Of a stretch of 64,000 nt of DNA, positions 45,801 through 53,625 are shown piece after piece. Both the position numbers and the translations under genes were made by a program. This DNA is from Arthrobacter sp. efr-133-TYG-118 (lineage in GTDB: Bacteria > Actinomycetota > Actinomycetes > Actinomycetales > Micrococcaceae): positions 1 through 64,000 of the forward strand of contig NZ_JARVRH010000027.1 of the NCBI RefSeq assembly GCF_030209755.1, read 5' to 3'. The notes below the pieces were generated by a model. That model was not told the origin of the DNA and did not search any database. It was given only the letters and a program-made list of their open reading frames with translations. How positions within the stretch are numbered: position 1 is the first letter of the stretch; every line of letters begins with the position of its first letter.

Positions 45801-47504
45801 AGCTACGGCTACAACTCGGGCGGAGACAGAACCAGTACCAGCTACTCCGACGGGGTGACGCCCAACGAAGCCTTCACGTATACCGCCCTGCACCAGCCCG
45901 CAACCATCGTGGACGGGACCGGCACAACGGCCATGGTTTACGACTCCCTGGGGCGGCTGACGTCCCGGACCAACGGCGCCGGAAAAACCATCGCCTACGC
46001 CTATGATCTGGCAGGCAACGCCACCGCGCAGACCTACCCAAATGCCCAGACCGTCACCCGTGCTTATGACGCGGCCAACAACCTGACTTCGCTGAAGGAC
46101 TGGCTGAACAATACGACCACCTTCATGACAACGGCCGACAGCCTTCCCGCGACCACCGCCTACGCCAACGGTGTCACGGCCACCACGAGCTACGACAACG
46201 CCGGGCTGGCCACCGCCATCACCGACGCCACAGCAACGGCCACACTGGCCAGCTTCACCTACACCCGTAACGACGTCGGCAACCTGGCATCGACCACGAC
46301 GACAGGGATTAGCCAACCGGCCGAAAACTACGGTTACACCAACCGCGACCAACTGGCCAGTGTCAACACGACCAACTACGGCTATGACGCAGCCGGCAAC
46401 CCGACAGCCCTGACAACCGGAGCTTCGCTCGCCTACGACGCAGCCAACCAACCCACACAGATCACATTCGGCGGCACTGCCACTGCCATCACGTACGACA
46501 ACCAAGGCAACAGGCTCACAGGTCCCGCACCGGTATCCGGAACTTCGACGTACACCTGGAATCAGGCCAACCGCCTCGCCAACGCCAACGGGACGACATT
46601 CACCTACGACGCCACCGGGCTGAGGGCCTCCCGGACCCCGGCAACAGGGCCAGGACAGTCCTACACCTGGGACACCGCCAAGGCGGTCCCGCTCATGCTC
46701 ACCGACGGAACCACCAACTACATCTATGACACGGCCGGGAACCCAGTTGAGCAAATCGACTCCAGCGGCGCCGTCCAGTTCTACCAGCACGACCAATACG
46801 GATCAACCAGGCTCCTCACCGACGGCGCCGGCAACGTCACAGCCACCTACACCTTCGATCCGAACGGCAACCTCACCAACAAAACCGGCACAGCCGACAC
46901 CCCGCTGCGGTGGAACGGCCAAACACAGGACATCGATACCGGCCTCTACTATCTCCGAGCCCGCTACTATGACCCCATCACGACACAATTCATCAGCATC
47001 GACCCACTGGCGGCCATCACCCACGCGGTCTACAACTACGCCACAAACAACCCGTTCAACTCATCAGACCCACTGGGGCTCTGGAGCTGGAATCCCTTCG
47101 AATGGACCGGGGAAGAATGGGCCAAGGTCGGAGCAATCGCTGGAGTCATCGCCCTCACAGCCGCGGTGATTGGTGCCACGGTTGCCACGGGGGGAGCCGC
47201 CGCGGTTGTATTTACCGTAATAGAAACCACCGCAACCTTGACCGGAACTGCGATCGGAGTAGGAGCCGCAATCCACGATTGCTCGAAAGGATTCAGCGAG
47301 GATTGTGGCTATTCCTTGGCAGGAGTGGGCCTCTCGGCTGTCGGCCTGAAATACGGCAGTCTTCTCAAAGGAACAGCCTGGGAATCCCTGCACGTTGCCG
47401 ACGCGGCAAGAGCCAATGCGAGAATGGCGTGGGGAGCTGTTCACTTCAGCGGCCCGGCGTATGATGCGATCAACTACAACCGGGCCTACTGCCGAAGCCG
47501 ATGA
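42852..47504 (+). CDS. Secreted RHS/YD-repeat protein, candidate polymorphic toxin
   Basis: The 1550-residue product has a Sec signal peptide (basic residues 1-24, hydrophobic 25-40, cleavage after AFA46). Residues about 155-395 hold three related modules of roughly 85 aa, each with a pair of cysteines in a C-x(3-6)-C-T-type motif. A DUF6531-like entry (NQCFSCRSDPINTFTGEF, near 420) follows. About 540-1345 are YD repeats (TTTYTYDSLNDVTSATDPAG and many variants), which form a hollow shell. The RHS core (LRWNGQTQDIDTGLYYLRAR) near 1355 ends in DPLGL at about 1406. The last 140 residues after DPLGL would be the effector: a Gly/Ala-rich hydrophobic segment (GAIAGVIALTAAVIGATVATG) and a polar tail ending YDAINYNRAYCRSR. 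No known nuclease, deaminase or peptidase motif is seen. The stop overlaps the next start. Confidence 0.85.
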   Translation: MTNVRSRRKPALFQPVSAPYLAVKMAIATLVTIGVSLYGLSTPAFAETAGVGSAPLARASIQAPSRVPADATTSVQETVPVQGRSEATSLGLGGISRTASLQPASTGSVLPQTISRQTNVKEHSGAVPMDSGGLSVTLTMTVGQTMQLTATANQDVGPTPYYLQIFSNGQQRVSCSRGTTCTLTSTAGPPYTFQATIGGNTAYLTPTNQVAYSNTETPPPWSVSLTQSVSATTGQVTLNAQTNYTLTGTGYFLQLWDTNTGSYVTECTTGTSCTPAPIFPGAPDTFVATVDPVERPYYPPAGAVGTSNPVTPPPWVLSLSVSGTLATLTSNYAARTSINLEIYDLDTGSAWVYCNTGMTCSVNLPSNGHRFIGAVGNQSASFPPSTVYAVSNQVGMSGPSGANETVGGPNPAELNQCFSCRSDPINTFTGEFFENTTDSSVPGRGPAMETTRSYSSQRAGYDSAFGFGWTFNYGMNLVPSPSGDTADVHQENGSMVTFTANSGAYVAPPRVLATLAHNADGSWTYTRKAKEIFDFDSNGLLTRMRDLNGNAIAITRDTAGHVTTVTDGSGRATTFAYDGSGHVTSATDPAGRITGYAYDGNGRLASVTAPAGAVTGYAYGTANLLTTITDPNGKTTTNAYDAAHRVTRQTDRNGGVTTFAYGGDGTTTTTSPAGRVIKETYINGQLATRIEGAGTAQAATWSYTYDPATFGTTKVTDPLNRVTTGTYDPSGNRLTSTDPAGHTTTYTYDSLNDVTSATDPAGTVTTLTYDAKGNLLTTSTPLTGTSQVSVVANTYGDTAHPGDVTSVTDPNGNTTTLSYDANGDRTAVTDALGRTTATAYDVLGRKISTTTPSGKTTSFTYNTAGLLATTTDPPGKTTAYTYDANGKTTAVTDRLGHTTSYTYDALGHQTSTTAADSTVTSSAYDSDGNLTSQTDQSSHITTYTYDSRNRLTSSQDGLNRTTSYAYDAAGQLTGKTDPSGRTTSYGYNSGGDRTSTSYSDGVTPNEAFTYTALHQPATIVDGTGTTAMVYDSLGRLTSRTNGAGKTIAYAYDLAGNATAQTYPNAQTVTRAYDAANNLTSLKDWLNNTTTFMTTADSLPATTAYANGVTATTSYDNAGLATAITDATATATLASFTYTRNDVGNLASTTTTGISQPAENYGYTNRDQLASVNTTNYGYDAAGNPTALTTGASLAYDAANQPTQITFGGTATAITYDNQGNRLTGPAPVSGTSTYTWNQANRLANANGTTFTYDATGLRASRTPATGPGQSYTWDTAKAVPLMLTDGTTNYIYDTAGNPVEQIDSSGAVQFYQHDQYGSTRLLTDGAGNVTATYTFDPNGNLTNKTGTADTPLRWNGQTQDIDTGLYYLRARYYDPITTQFISIDPLAAITHAVYNYATNNPFNSSDPLGLWSWNPFEWTGEEWAKVGAIAGVIALTAAVIGATVATGGAAAVVFTVIETTATLTGTAIGVGAAIHDCSKGFSEDCGYSLAGVGLSAVGLKYGSLLKGTAWESLHVADAARANARMAWGAVHFSGPAYDAINYNRAYCRSR

Positions 47505-47920
47505 TCAAAATTCTCATTGGCGCATTTCTCGGTATGGTCGGATATTCTCTGGGGTTCTCAGGAAGGTTCGGGATTCCATCGATCATTCGCAGAGGTTCGC
47601 GTATTGAAACGGTCGTCCGGCGCATCAACGTAGCTTTCCACGTTGCGGCAGTCGCTATTGCCTTAGTATTGCCCCCTCTCACACTCTTCATCGGGGCGCC
47701 AATCTTCGCCTACCTTGCCGCCGCACTTATCGTCACGTCGCTTTTCCTGTATCGGTTGCAACCGCTGGGTCTTCGAGTGAGCGTAACGAATGCCGGCGGG
47801 CAGCGCGCAAAACCACTTGCCGAGCAAGAAAGAACGCGGTGGCCATATGCGTGGACGTGCGGAATCGGCTACGCAATCATGCTCGCATACATATGGACGA
47901 TCGCCCCGATCTATTGGTGA
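47501..47920 (+). CDS. Small membrane protein coupled to the RHS gene, candidate immunity protein
   Basis: The 139-residue product has three to four transmembrane helices: about 2-20, 45-85 (one or two) and 118-136. A basic loop (RRGSRIETVVRR) follows the first. Its ATG overlaps the RHS stop (ATGA, 47501-47504), so it is translated in fixed ratio with the RHS protein. Position directly after a polymorphic-toxin C-terminus, small size and lack of similarity to known families fit an immunity protein. A membrane location would suit a membrane-acting effector. This is inference from context. Confidence 0.6.
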   Translation: MIKILIGAFLGMVGYSLGFSGRFGIPSIIRRGSRIETVVRRINVAFHVAAVAIALVLPPLTLFIGAPIFAYLAAALIVTSLFLYRLQPLGLRVSVTNAGGQRAKPLAEQERTRWPYAWTCGIGYAIMLAYIWTIAPIYW

Positions 47921-48034
47921 CAGGAATGAAGTGAAGAACGAAAGTCATACCGGGCGCGATGGTTTTCTGCAGACCACGGTCGGCCCCGCTGCCCGTAGGC
48001 CCCAGCCACAACATTCCATGAAGGAGAAAACGAA

Positions 48035-48343
48035 ATGGCACGTGCCCCCCAGCCTTCGGAGAAGCGTTGGCCTTCCGAGGTTTCGCGTATCCCGAATCCG
48101 TATGCCCCGCTCCGAGAGCGTCCGCCGTTCAGCAAGGCCGCCATCGCCGGGTTCGTTATCAGTTGTATCGGACTATTTGCCCTTGCCATGGTTGGTCCGC
48201 TCGGAACAGCCATTTCGGGCCTGGGGCTTCGGCGTGCGAGGGACAAGGGGCTGCGTGGGCGCGGCCTCGCCATCGCGGGCATGATCCTGGGCATCGTGGA
48301 CTTTGCGTTCTACCTCATCGCCCGTTTCCTGCTCCATCCGTGA
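48035..48343 (+). CDS. DUF4190-like small membrane protein
   Basis: The 102-residue product has a hydrophilic N-terminus (MARAPQPSEKRWPSEVSR, NPYAPL). Two transmembrane helices (about 35-58 and 78-98) flank the loop GLRRARDKGLRGRGLAIAGMILGIV, the DUF4190 signature. Such proteins are common in actinobacteria and their role is unknown. AAGGAG lies upstream. It lies between the RHS pair and the recombinase cassette. Confidence 0.75.
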   Translation: MARAPQPSEKRWPSEVSRIPNPYAPLRERPPFSKAAIAGFVISCIGLFALAMVGPLGTAISGLGLRRARDKGLRGRGLAIAGMILGIVDFAFYLIARFLLHP

Positions 48344-48382
48344 AGTTGGAGGAGGTCAGAACTTCGTTTCCATCTGACGCCG

Positions 48383-50074
48383 CTATAGGTAACCGCTCGT
48401 CGTTGCAATGTGGGAAGGACGATCGAGTGTTGTTAGGTAGCGCTCGGCGGCCGGAACACTGAGTCCGAAGAGATCACAGAGTCTGCGTAGGTCTTTGGTA
48501 GCTTGGGCTTCGTCCAGAATCCGGTCCTCCCGGAGTGCCTGGGGTGACATACCAAGAGTCTCGATGACCCAGACGTTGCTGACCCGGGTGGTTCGGACCG
48601 CGGTTTGTTTGTTGATGAACAGGTGGGGGTTGCTCGTTTCCGGCCATTGGGCCCTGCGGCGGTCCAGCCAAGCAGACAGGCTTTCACGGACACGCGGGGC
48701 CAGTAGAACTGTGCGTCCGGGCAAATGCATCCGTCCGTCACGGATATCCGCGAGCAGCAGGGACCGGACCTGTGTGCTGCGCAGGGCGTGGTACCCGATC
48801 AGGGTGGCCAAAGCGGTACGGGCAGGGTTGGTGGAGTCGAGGGCGGCTCGCATCGCGCTCTCATTGATCGGCAGGGGAATGCGGGACTCGGGCCAGCCCG
48901 TTTTGGTGTGGGTCGTGGGGTTGGCAAAGACAAGCCGCTTGGCTTTGAGCGTGCGGAACAGCGACCGCAGGGCTGCTCCGGTCAGAGCGCGGTCGTTTCC
49001 CTGGGAGGGCAACATTCGGTTGATGTCTCCCTTGGTGATTTCGCGCAGGGATGTGCGGCCGTCGGTGGCCCATGCCCGCACGGCGGGGAGTGCGGATCGG
49101 ACCCGTACCTTGATGGTGGCATGTGCCCTCGGCCGTGATCGCGGGGCTTTCGGGCTTCCGTAAAGCATGGTGTCGAACCAGGTCTGCAGTTCGCTGGTGA
49201 TGGGTTCCGGAAGACCGGCTACCTTTCGGCCGAACCACGCCACGATCGATGGCTCACGGTCGTCCTGAAGCAACCCGGCCGCCTCGAGAACGTCCAAGAT
49301 CGGCTGACGGTTGAACGCGACCGGATCGAGCTGATCGACGTCGCTGGCCTTGATCAGCGCGCCAGGCGTGTCCTGAATGCAAGCGAGTATCCGAAGGCCT
49401 TGTCGGATACTGACGTTTCTCGTCTTGCTCCACCCGTGCTTGAGGGCATGCTCGCGGGCGACTTGGTCAAGCACCAGGGCGAATTCCGGGTCTGGTGGAC
49501 TTAGGTTCACCCGGAGGCGGGTGAGGTCCCGGGGCGCGTCGAACAGTGTCAGCTGCCTGTGCATTACCGGATACCGGTGACGAGGTGCAGTCAGCGAAGC
49601 CGGACGGGGCTTAAGCCGGCGTTGCCGCCAGATCAGGCCTACAAAGAACAGCTGCTGCCCATGCCGGTTCATTTCGAGGACACCGGGCCCGGTTCCGTGG
49701 GGGCGGGCACCCACGGCAGTGCGCCAACACAGCCGGCAGAACCCATCGGGGCTCAGCGCTTTCGTTTCCTGACAGGAGAAGCACGGTCCAACCGTCTTGA
49801 ACCGGCGGCGCCACCCCCTGCACCCCTCACATAGCCAGCTGGTATGCCGGGTGACTCCCCAGCCGAGGCAATCCAGGCAGCTGTCGATCACGTGAGGTGC
49901 GAAGCGGTGACACCGCCGGCACAGCCCGCCTGAGTAGTAGCGTTCCGTGGATCCGCACTTGCGGCACGGCGGTGGCGAGAATGGCCCGCCGGGCATGCAC
50001 TGGTGGCAGAACGCATCACGCGCCGTTGCAACCGGCCGCGCACCGCACGCCCGGCAGGTCCGCGGGGCGCTCAC
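48383..50074 (-). CDS. Large tyrosine-recombinase-like protein with eight CxxC knuckles
   Basis: From GTG 50074 the 563-residue product opens with eight CxxC pairs (starting at residues 7, 23, 37, 52, 66, 82, 98 and 113), enough for four zinc ribbons. The C-terminal 300 residues look like a divergent tyrosine recombinase: GYHALRSTQVRSLLLADI holds a possible Arg I, ALREDRILDEAQ a possible Arg II, and LFGLSVPAAERYL the candidate nucleophile Tyr. The usual His residues of HxxR and GH are replaced. The GTG overlaps the HTH gene stop (GTGA), so this start is preferred over an ORF extension to 50272 that lies inside the HTH gene. It is the third gene of a coupled integrase-HTH-recombinase set, reminiscent of the Tn554 TnpA/TnpB/TnpC logic. 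Confidence 0.75.
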   Translation of the reverse strand: MSAPRTCRACGARPVATARDAFCHQCMPGGPFSPPPCRKCGSTERYYSGGLCRRCHRFAPHVIDSCLDCLGWGVTRHTSWLCEGCRGWRRRFKTVGPCFSCQETKALSPDGFCRLCWRTAVGARPHGTGPGVLEMNRHGQQLFFVGLIWRQRRLKPRPASLTAPRHRYPVMHRQLTLFDAPRDLTRLRVNLSPPDPEFALVLDQVAREHALKHGWSKTRNVSIRQGLRILACIQDTPGALIKASDVDQLDPVAFNRQPILDVLEAAGLLQDDREPSIVAWFGRKVAGLPEPITSELQTWFDTMLYGSPKAPRSRPRAHATIKVRVRSALPAVRAWATDGRTSLREITKGDINRMLPSQGNDRALTGAALRSLFRTLKAKRLVFANPTTHTKTGWPESRIPLPINESAMRAALDSTNPARTALATLIGYHALRSTQVRSLLLADIRDGRMHLPGRTVLLAPRVRESLSAWLDRRRAQWPETSNPHLFINKQTAVRTTRVSNVWVIETLGMSPQALREDRILDEAQATKDLRRLCDLFGLSVPAAERYLTTLDRPSHIATTSGYL

Positions 50075-50388
50075 GCAGGCGGAAGGGTGCGGTTGCGTCC
50101 CAACCGGGGTGGGATGACTTGGCCGCCGACTGCAGCGATGTTCTCTTTGGCGGGGCGGCGCGCCGCCACCGCGTCGGGCTCGCGGATGAGCAGCTCGTTT
50201 GGCTCGCAGTCCAGGACGTGGCAGATGATGTCGAGATCGTCCAAACGGATTGACATCGGGGTGCCTGTCCACAGGGCAGACATCTTTCCGGCACTGATTT
50301 CAAGGCCGGCCTCAGCCAGCCGCCGTCGCAGCTCCGTCGATTTCCAGACTCCGCGTTCGGCGGCCTTCATGCGCAGGTTCCAGCGCAT
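50071..50388 (-). CDS. Cro/C1-type helix-turn-helix protein of the recombinase cassette
   Basis: The 105-residue product contains an HTH_26-like domain (LRRRLAEAGLEISAGKMSALW, then IRLDDLDIICHVLDCEPNELL). A basic C-terminus follows. ATG 50388 has AGAGGTG upstream. It starts 4 nt after the integrase stop and its TGA overlaps the next GTG, so all three genes are co-translated. It could repress the cassette or act as an accessory DNA-binding (excisionase-like) factor. Confidence 0.85.
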   Translation of the reverse strand: MRWNLRMKAAERGVWKSTELRRRLAEAGLEISAGKMSALWTGTPMSIRLDDLDIICHVLDCEPNELLIREPDAVAARRPAKENIAAVGGQVIPPRLGRNRTLPPA

Positions 50389-50392
50389 CCGT

Positions 50393-51487
50393 TCACCTCT
50401 TTCCGTTTCCCCATCGCAGCGCGACGCGATCGTTCGCCACGGCCCATGCGGTCTCCACATGATTATCGTGGACGTGGATGTAGCGGGTGGTCGTGGACAG
50501 CCATTCATGCCCGAGCAGATCCTGGATGGCTTTGAGGTCCATCCCGCGCTCGTACATCGACGAGGCACAGAAATGGCGCATCCCATGCGGCGTCAGCCGG
50601 CCGGACCAGTCCGGAAGCCACAGGCTCACTGCCCTGGCGAAGCCGGACCGCAATGCATCATCTCCGGCCCTGCGGCTACGGCCGAGTTCGGGGTCCCGTC
50701 TTTCGCTCGGGAGCAATGGTGCATCGGGATCCTCCCAGTCATCACCGAACTGGTGGCGCACATCAGTGAGCCACCAGTTCAGCAATTCGTCGACGCCGTT
50801 GATTGCCGGCACCATCCTCGTCTTGGGGCCGCGGCCCATGCTGCCTTTGCCGAAGCGGACATGCAGTTTGCCCTGCTCGCCCAGATCCGGGCGCCAGTCA
50901 CGGATGTCGAGCATGACTGTTTCGCCGATCCTAAGCCCAACTCGCCGCCACAGCGATGCGGCGAGGTAGTCCCTTGCAGCGGGCAGGTACTTGCGTGCAT
51001 CTGGCAAGGCTTCACGCCAGCCCGAGAACAGCACATCCACTTCTCCTCCTGACGGAGGTACCCGGATCATGCCACCGTAGTCGGCCTTCGCGGGACGGTT
51101 GAACTCGTCAACTGGTTGCATCACTACGTGACCGGTGAGCTGATGGATTTCACCTTGATACCGGGTGGTGAGGAAGTCGAAGAACCGCGCGATAGTTTCT
51201 GCTTTTCCATGGACGGTGCTTCTGGCAAGCCCCTTCGTTTTACGTTCCCTGTTCAGGAACCTGTCGACGTCGGCAGGCTGGGCGGTCCAGACGTAGTTCC
51301 CGAGATGCCTCAGCAAGGCAAAGATCACGGAGCGTTCCTTCGAGATGTGGTCGTCGCCGATGCCCGAAGCAGCAGCCGCCAGAGCGAACTGGTCCACGAG
51401 CTCCTGCTCGAAATCATCCAGTTCCTGAGGCGACAAGGATTTCCTGGCCACGGCAGGGCGAACGACCGCCAGCTTAACCACAGGCAC
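50393..51487 (-). CDS. Tyrosine site-specific recombinase/integrase
   Basis: The 364-residue product has an N-terminal SAM-like core-binding domain (about 25-130, GLARSTVHGKAETIARFFDFL). The catalytic domain has Arg in RRVGLRIGETVML (about 195), a lysine-bearing strand (RFGKGSMGRGPKTRMVP), HGMRHFCAS (HxxRH, about 300) and GHEWLSTTTRYIHV with the nucleophilic Tyr near 333. All catalytic residues are present. It is the first gene of a three-gene cassette with an HTH protein and a second recombinase-like protein. Two direct repeats flank a TATATT in its promoter region. Confidence 0.93.
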   Translation of the reverse strand: MPVVKLAVVRPAVARKSLSPQELDDFEQELVDQFALAAAASGIGDDHISKERSVIFALLRHLGNYVWTAQPADVDRFLNRERKTKGLARSTVHGKAETIARFFDFLTTRYQGEIHQLTGHVVMQPVDEFNRPAKADYGGMIRVPPSGGEVDVLFSGWREALPDARKYLPAARDYLAASLWRRVGLRIGETVMLDIRDWRPDLGEQGKLHVRFGKGSMGRGPKTRMVPAINGVDELLNWWLTDVRHQFGDDWEDPDAPLLPSERRDPELGRSRRAGDDALRSGFARAVSLWLPDWSGRLTPHGMRHFCASSMYERGMDLKAIQDLLGHEWLSTTTRYIHVHDNHVETAWAVANDRVALRWGNGKR

Positions 51488-51512
51488 CTCACTTCGGCCA
51501 GAACGAAAGACT

Positions 51513-51540
51513 GTCAGGAAAACAATATAGTCGTCAGGAA
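51513..51540 (-). promoter_or_regulatory. Direct repeats around the -10 region of the integrase cassette
   Basis: GTCAGGAA occurs at 51513-51520 and 51533-51540, 20 nt apart (two helical turns). They flank AATATA, which reads TATATT on the minus strand (51529-51524), a good -10. The spacing suits a dimeric regulator such as the cassette HTH protein, or recombinase arm sites. Confidence 0.5.
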
Positions 51541-51703
51541 TCGTGAAGAAACTTCATTACGCGGAAAGCCTGCCGAAATGGCCTGGGGTTCAGGGATCCA
51601 ATCACCATTAGGGGGCAGGGAGGCCGAGTGGAACCCGCGACAGTTGCGACAACCGGGGCCTCCCGTGTGCCGCCCGCGAACCCACCGCCGCTAGACTTTC
51701 CGC

Positions 51704-52183
51704 ATGAGCCTGGACGAACACCGCTACTCCCTGACCGTGCGCTGGACCGGAAATCTGGGCACGGGGACTTCCACCTATCGCGGCTATACCAGGGACCACG
51801 ACGTCGAGATCCCCGGCTTGCCCGTCCTGAAGGGCTCCTCGGATCCCACCTTCCATGGAGACCGTAGCCGGTACAACCCCGAACAACTTCTTCTCACCGC
51901 CCTTTCCCAGTGCCACATGCTGTCCTTCCTGCATGTCGCGGTCCAACACGGCGTGGTTGTCACCGATTATGTAGACCACGCCGAGGGCATGATGAGGCTC
52001 AATCGCGACGGCAGCGGCCAGTTCGAGAACGTCACTTTGAAGCCGCAGGTCACAGTTGCCGACCCAGCGCATGTTTCCCTTGTGGACGAATTGCACCATG
52101 AGGCCAACCAGGTGTGCTTTATCGCCAGGAGCGTCAATTTTCCCGTTCTGCATGAGCCGAGCACGACGGTGGCCGCCAGATAG
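51704..52183 (+). CDS. OsmC family protein
   Basis: A thiol-dependent peroxidase-like fold. The 159-residue product contains RWTGNLGTGTSTYRGYTRDHDV, then NPEQLLLTALSQCHMLSFLHVA with the first active cysteine (about residue 71) and EANQVCFIARSVNFPV with the second (about 144). It probably reduces organic hydroperoxides in the cytoplasm, though this subfamily (YhfA/OsmC-like) is not precisely assigned. It is the first core-like gene beyond the accessory island. Confidence 0.9.
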   Translation: MSLDEHRYSLTVRWTGNLGTGTSTYRGYTRDHDVEIPGLPVLKGSSDPTFHGDRSRYNPEQLLLTALSQCHMLSFLHVAVQHGVVVTDYVDHAEGMMRLNRDGSGQFENVTLKPQVTVADPAHVSLVDELHHEANQVCFIARSVNFPVLHEPSTTVAAR

Positions 52184-52329
52184 CCACATGACAGGAAGGC
52201 TGTTCCCCCAAGAATCACGATGCGCATGCGGCCACGCTACGGCGATAGGGTTGACCGTGGACAGAGTGTTCAGCGCCCGGCAAAAAGGGCCCGGCGAACA
52301 ATTGGATCCCGTGAGGAGCATTCCCGCAC

Positions 52330-53058
52330 ATGAACGTCGCCTCGTCGACCGACAACATCGTGGCCGATGCAGCCAAAATCGATTACGCGTCAATCTTCGT
52401 GACGCTGGGCATTGGGTTGGTGGTCTGGGTTGTGGCCCGGTTCGTCATCCTGCGTATTACCCGCCGAGTGGCCGAGGGCACCAGCTTCTTCAAGAAACCG
52501 CATTTCAGGTGGGTCCAGCCGGCCTTCCGAGCGCTCGACCATGAACGGCGCGCCCAACGCGCCCACACGATCGGCTCACTGCTGACAAGCGTGTTGAGCG
52601 TGGTGGTGGTGGTCATCGTCATCATCTACGTGCTCAAATACCTGAATGTGGATATTGCACCGCTGCTCACCAGCGTCGGGATTTTGGGTGTGGCCATTGG
52701 CTTCGGAGCCCAACAGCTCATCCGCGATTTCCTGTCCGGCATCTTCATCACCATCGAGGACCAGTTCGGGATCGGCGATGTGATCGTGACCACCGAAGTG
52801 ATTGGCACCGTTGAATCCGTAGGCCTCCGGATCACACGCCTGCGGGCCGAAGACGGCGCCATCTGGTATCTGCGCAACGGAGAAATCCTAAGGGTGGGCA
52901 ACCGCTCGCAAGGCGACTACGTCCCGGAGGAACCAGCAGTCCCGGACGACGTTCCGCCTGCGCCCCCGGGTACTGCGCCTGCCGAAACCGCTGCATCCGG
53001 CGCGCCTCAATCTTCAAAGGAATCCCTCAAGATTCAAGAGCAGAAAGCAGGTGAGTGA
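52330..53058 (+). CDS. MscS family mechanosensitive ion channel
   Basis: The 242-residue membrane protein has helices at about 18-40, 78-102 and the pore-lining helix near 108-130 (LLTSVGILGVAIGFGAQQLIRDF). The beta domain FISGIxxxxEDQFGIGDVI-type sequence follows (IFITIEDQFGIGDVIVTTEVIG). It lacks the full MscS C-terminal domain and has a Pro/Ala-rich tail. It would release osmolytes on hypo-osmotic shock. The globin gene begins within its last codons. Confidence 0.9.
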   Translation: MNVASSTDNIVADAAKIDYASIFVTLGIGLVVWVVARFVILRITRRVAEGTSFFKKPHFRWVQPAFRALDHERRAQRAHTIGSLLTSVLSVVVVVIVIIYVLKYLNVDIAPLLTSVGILGVAIGFGAQQLIRDFLSGIFITIEDQFGIGDVIVTTEVIGTVESVGLRITRLRAEDGAIWYLRNGEILRVGNRSQGDYVPEEPAVPDDVPPAPPGTAPAETAASGAPQSSKESLKIQEQKAGE

Positions 53059-53533
53059 CATGGGCGGCCAGCCGGTATCCTCGACACCGCAGCCAGCCGA
53101 ACGGCGGCAGTTGATGCAAAACGATCCGTTCAGCCAGCCTGCCTACACCGACAGCTTCTATGAGGCCATCGGTGGCCACGAGACTTTCGTGAAGCTCATT
53201 GATGTCTTCTACGACGGCGTCGCAGGAGATCCGTTGCTCCGGCCCATGTACCCGGAACAAGACCTCGCCCCGGCAAAGCGACGGTTCCTTATGTTCCTTG
53301 AGCAGTATTGGGGCGGCCCGGGTACCTACAGCGAGGAACGCGGGCACCCCCGGTTGAGGATGCGGCACATGCCGTTCCAGGTGACGCCCGAAGCCAAGGA
53401 CCGCTGGCTCTTCCACATGCGCACGGCAGTGGATTCGCTCGGCTTGTCGCCGCTTCACGAAGGAACGCTGTGGGACTACATGGAGCGGGCTGCGCTCACG
53501 ATGGTCAACAGCCCGTCGGTCCAACAGCCCTGA
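53051..53533 (+). CDS. glbO: Group II truncated haemoglobin (GlbO-like)
   Basis: An oxygen-binding haem protein. The 160-residue product contains FYEAIGGHETFVKLIDVFYDGV (with distal pocket Tyr), DPLLRPMYPEQDLAPAKRRFLMFLEQYWGGP, HPRLRMRHMPF with the proximal His, and DRWLFHMRTAV with the Trp at G8 typical of group II. The GTG at 53051 overlaps the MscS stop by 8 nt; an ATG at 53060 with AGGTG before it is equally possible. Coupling to MscS is common in Arthrobacter-type genomes (inference). Confidence 0.92.
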   Translation: MSDMGGQPVSSTPQPAERRQLMQNDPFSQPAYTDSFYEAIGGHETFVKLIDVFYDGVAGDPLLRPMYPEQDLAPAKRRFLMFLEQYWGGPGTYSEERGHPRLRMRHMPFQVTPEAKDRWLFHMRTAVDSLGLSPLHEGTLWDYMERAALTMVNSPSVQQP

Positions 53534-53625
53534 GTTTGTAGGCGCTTGGGCCTGCACCCGCCCAGAGTGGGGCAGCAGGGTCCCTACGTGGCGCGGAACG
53601 CGACACGAAAGGGCCTGCCCCAATT

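Noticed and set aside
45039..46796. 585-aa minus-strand frame, Gly/Val-rich, opposite the RHS repeats
   Set aside because: Repetitive only because the YD repeats on the other strand are repetitive.
44500..46900. CRISPR-like impression from regularly spaced short repeats
   Set aside because: The repeats are coding YD repeats, not identical, and have no unique spacers of fixed length; no cas genes are present.
50075..50272. N-terminal extension of the eight-CxxC recombinase
   Set aside because: It lies inside the HTH gene in another frame, and a GTG overlapping the HTH stop gives a coupled start directly before the first CxxC.
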